Source: Psychrobacillus sp042885655
Lineage (GTDB): Bacteria > Bacillota > Bacilli > Bacillales_A > Planococcaceae
DNA length: 64,000 nt
Reading direction: 5' to 3'
Assembly: GCF_042885655.1 (NCBI RefSeq)
Contig: NZ_JBHVRO010000014.1
Location: 13,714 to 77,713, forward strand
The notes under the pieces: model-generated
Database searches by the model: none
The model's input: only the letters and a program-made list of their open reading frames with translations
Told to the model about the DNA's origin: nothing
In this document: piece by piece, positions 62,661 through 64,000 of the stretch
Layout: every line of letters starts with the position of its first letter
Numbering within the stretch: position 1 is the stretch's first letter
Made by a program: the position numbers and the translations under genes

Positions 62661-62712
62661 AGTTTGTGAAACATTGTACTTAAACTAACGCAGCAGTTTA
62701 GTTTAACTAGCA
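62661..62712. repeat. Cassette-type repeat, short unit 2
   Basis: A TTGTGAAACATTGTACTT leader as in the unit at 60074, then AACTAAC (62683-62689), GCAGCAG and the degenerate right arm TTTAGTTTAA. Confidence 0.6.
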
Positions 62713-62776
62713 GGTATTATTCAAGGGAGGTTGAATAAGTTAATTGAGGTGTTTAAATGAGAAAGAGGTGTTGAAT

Positions 62777-63343
62777 GTGAAAAAAGCAAAAGAAAAAAAT
62801 GAATTATTGGAATGGGCGAAAGCAATAGGAATTGCTATTTTATTTGGATGTGGTATTCGATTTTTCCTATTTACACCTATTGTAGTTGACGGTGCTTCTA
62901 TGATGCCTACATTTGAAAGCGGTGACAGAGTAGTAGTGGATAAAATCGGCCCCAAATTGATGGAGTATAAAAGATTTGATGTGATTGTATTTGAAGCAAA
63001 AGAAGATACTGATTATATCAAACGTATTATTGGTATTCCTGGTGACCGCATCTCTTATGAAAATGATGAACTATTTATTAACGGTGAGAGGTACGAAGAA
63101 CCCTACTTAGAGGAATATAAAAAAGCTTTGATAGACAAGGGTACACTTACTGGAGACTTTACATTAGAAGAAAATTTAGGTGAATTAACTGTGCCAGATG
63201 GATACTTTTTTGTATTAGGCGATAATCGTCGTAACAGCACAGATAGCAGAGACCCAATGGTTGGATTTGTTTCGAAGGATAAAGTATTGGGTACCGCAAA
63301 AATTGTCTTTTTACCTCTAGATAATTTTAAGATAATAAAATGA
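62777..63343 (+). CDS. Type I signal peptidase (SipS-like)
   Basis: A 188-residue S26 peptidase, close to the 184 residues of B. subtilis SipS. It has an N-terminal transmembrane helix (AIGIAILFGCGIRFFLF), the nucleophile Ser41 in DGASMMPTF, the general base Lys82 in YIKRIIGIPGD, and the GDNRRNSTDSRDP box. It removes signal peptides from secreted preproteins at the outer membrane face. The GTG start follows AGAGGTG. It sits inside the repeat-separated array, so this copy may be an accessory paralogue. Confidence 0.88.
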   Translation: MKKAKEKNELLEWAKAIGIAILFGCGIRFFLFTPIVVDGASMMPTFESGDRVVVDKIGPKLMEYKRFDVIVFEAKEDTDYIKRIIGIPGDRISYENDELFINGERYEEPYLEEYKKALIDKGTLTGDFTLEENLGELTVPDGYFFVLGDNRRNSTDSRDPMVGFVSKDKVLGTAKIVFLPLDNFKIIK

Positions 63344-63357
63344 TAAAGTGAATTTTA

Positions 63358-63464
63358 AAAGCACCCGTTATTTGATGTTCCTGTTCAACTAACGGGTGCT
63401 TTACTTCAAGAAGGAGTAAAGTTTTTTCTTCTTAAACTAACGAAGCAGGTTAGTTGAAGAAGGA
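63358..63464. repeat. Cassette-type repeat, long unit C
   Basis: An inverted AAAGCACCCGTTA (63358-63370) pairs with TAACGGGTGCTTT (63390-63402). The unit continues with stem CTTTACTTC/GGAGTAAAG, TTTTTTCTTC, AACTAAC and right arm GGTTAGTTGAA (63448-63458). Confidence 0.7.
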
Positions 63465-63512
63465 ATTATTCAACTTAGCAAAGGAAGTTATATACATTGG
63501 GGGGAAATGAAT

Positions 63513-64000
63513 ATGAACGATTTATTTACAATAGACTGCGGTGAAATACTACTAAGAGAATTTAGAATAGAAGATGTAGATGCTATTTATGAACTGACTT
63601 CACAACCCGAAGTTTATGAATTTTTGCCAGATTGGCGTTCGACTAGAGAACAAAGATTAGATTGGGTTACAAATTATGAGATACCGGATAATAAAGAGTT
63701 TTTAGCTAATCTCCCAAGCATAGGCGAAGGGTGGCTGAAGTTGGGAATTGTTTTAAAAGAAACTGATGAATTTATTGGTTTCTGTAATACGGGTATTAAA
63801 GAGGAACTAAGTGGACCAAATCGAGAGGTTGCTTACTCTATTTCTAAGCATTATAGAAATAAGGGGTACACAACACAAGCGGTGAAAGGATTAGTAAATT
63901 ATCTATTTGAAAACACTAATGTTGAACAATTGAATGCTGTGGTTCTTCCACGCAATGTAGCTTCAAATAAAGTAATAGCAAAATGTGGCTTTCATCTTAG
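63513..64000 (+). CDS. GNAT acetyltransferase, cut by the window end
   Basis: The frame runs from the ATG at 63513 (G-run 8 bases upstream; the ATG at 63507 is too close) to the window edge without a stop, about 162 residues. It opens ILLREFRIEDVDAIYELTSQPEVYEFL, has the acetyl-CoA region VAYSISKHYRNKGYTTQAVKGL, and ends in VVLPRNVASNKVIAKCGF, all typical of GNAT/RimJ-type acetyltransferases. It is a second, different GNAT gene from that at 50875. Confidence 0.8.
   Translation, partial: MNDLFTIDCGEILLREFRIEDVDAIYELTSQPEVYEFLPDWRSTREQRLDWVTNYEIPDNKEFLANLPSIGEGWLKLGIVLKETDEFIGFCNTGIKEELSGPNREVAYSISKHYRNKGYTTQAVKGLVNYLFENTNVEQLNAVVLPRNVASNKVIAKCGFHL

Noticed and set aside
60074..63464. CRISPR array
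   Set aside because: Repeats are 50-100 bp, imperfect, and separated by whole genes, not by uniform short spacers; no cas genes are present.

Overview
The window is AT-rich chromosomal DNA of an endospore-forming member of the Bacillales, most likely the Planococcaceae (Psychrobacillus/Lysinibacillus/Solibacillus-like). The evidence is a Tlp-type small acid-soluble spore protein, a CotY/CotZ-like coat protein, a YhcN/YlaJ spore lipoprotein, several YheC/YheD-like spore-coat ATP-grasp proteins, a sporulenol-synthase-like cyclase, a SLAP-domain protein and a complete aa3-600 menaquinol oxidase operon (qoxABCD). The family assignment is inferred from gene content and style. I see no rRNA, tRNA, CRISPR array, prophage or intact insertion sequence.

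Layout. 0-5.5 kb: small metabolism and transport genes (deoxyribosyltransferase-like protein, peptidase E, MFS exporter, K+ channel, carboxylesterase, EamA exporter). 5.6-10.1 kb: a complete reactive-sulfur operon (CstR-type repressor, two rhodaneses, TusA-rhodanese fusion, DsrE-like protein, rhodanese-persulfide dioxygenase, TusA, TauE exporter) with four copies of a 16-bp operator-like palindrome. 10.1-13.4 kb: GC-richer intergenic repeats around a membrane protein and the first ligase gene. 11.4-21.1 kb: an unusual cluster of ATP-dependent amide ligases (two paralogous carboxylate-amine ATP-grasp proteins, an ATP-grasp/Mur-ligase fusion, a stand-alone Mur ligase and a tandem ATP-grasp protein) mixed with a CotZ-like coat protein and a small beta-rich protein. 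A second, split version of the fusion lies at 37.2-39.3 kb. 21.3-36.8 kb: NlpC/P60 protein, spore lipoprotein, HutG, acetate permease with its DUF485 partner, a large coiled-coil SF1 helicase with a small partner, lipoproteins, a HpaB/YoaI-like monooxygenase and two decayed genes. 39.5-60 kb: HtrA-like protease, SLAP protein, qoxABCD, MFS/TetR pair, YhgE/Pip protein, Tlp, terpene cyclase. 60.0-64 kb: short, mostly unknown genes plus signal peptidase I and a GNAT protein, separated by copies of an inverted-repeat element in a layout resembling a cassette array.

How it fits together. The sulfur operon would sense per- and polysulfides through CstR, pass sulfane sulfur along rhodanese/TusA/DsrE carriers, oxidise persulfide to sulfite and export it. 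The ligase cluster joins the two chemistries (ATP-grasp plus Mur ligase) that cyanophycin synthetase combines. Its members look like spore-coat YheC/YheD proteins and it includes coat-type proteins, so my leading hypothesis is a spore-associated pathway that makes or attaches a non-ribosomal amide polymer or peptide tag. This is the best candidate here for an undescribed system. The repeat-separated gene array at the right end is the second.
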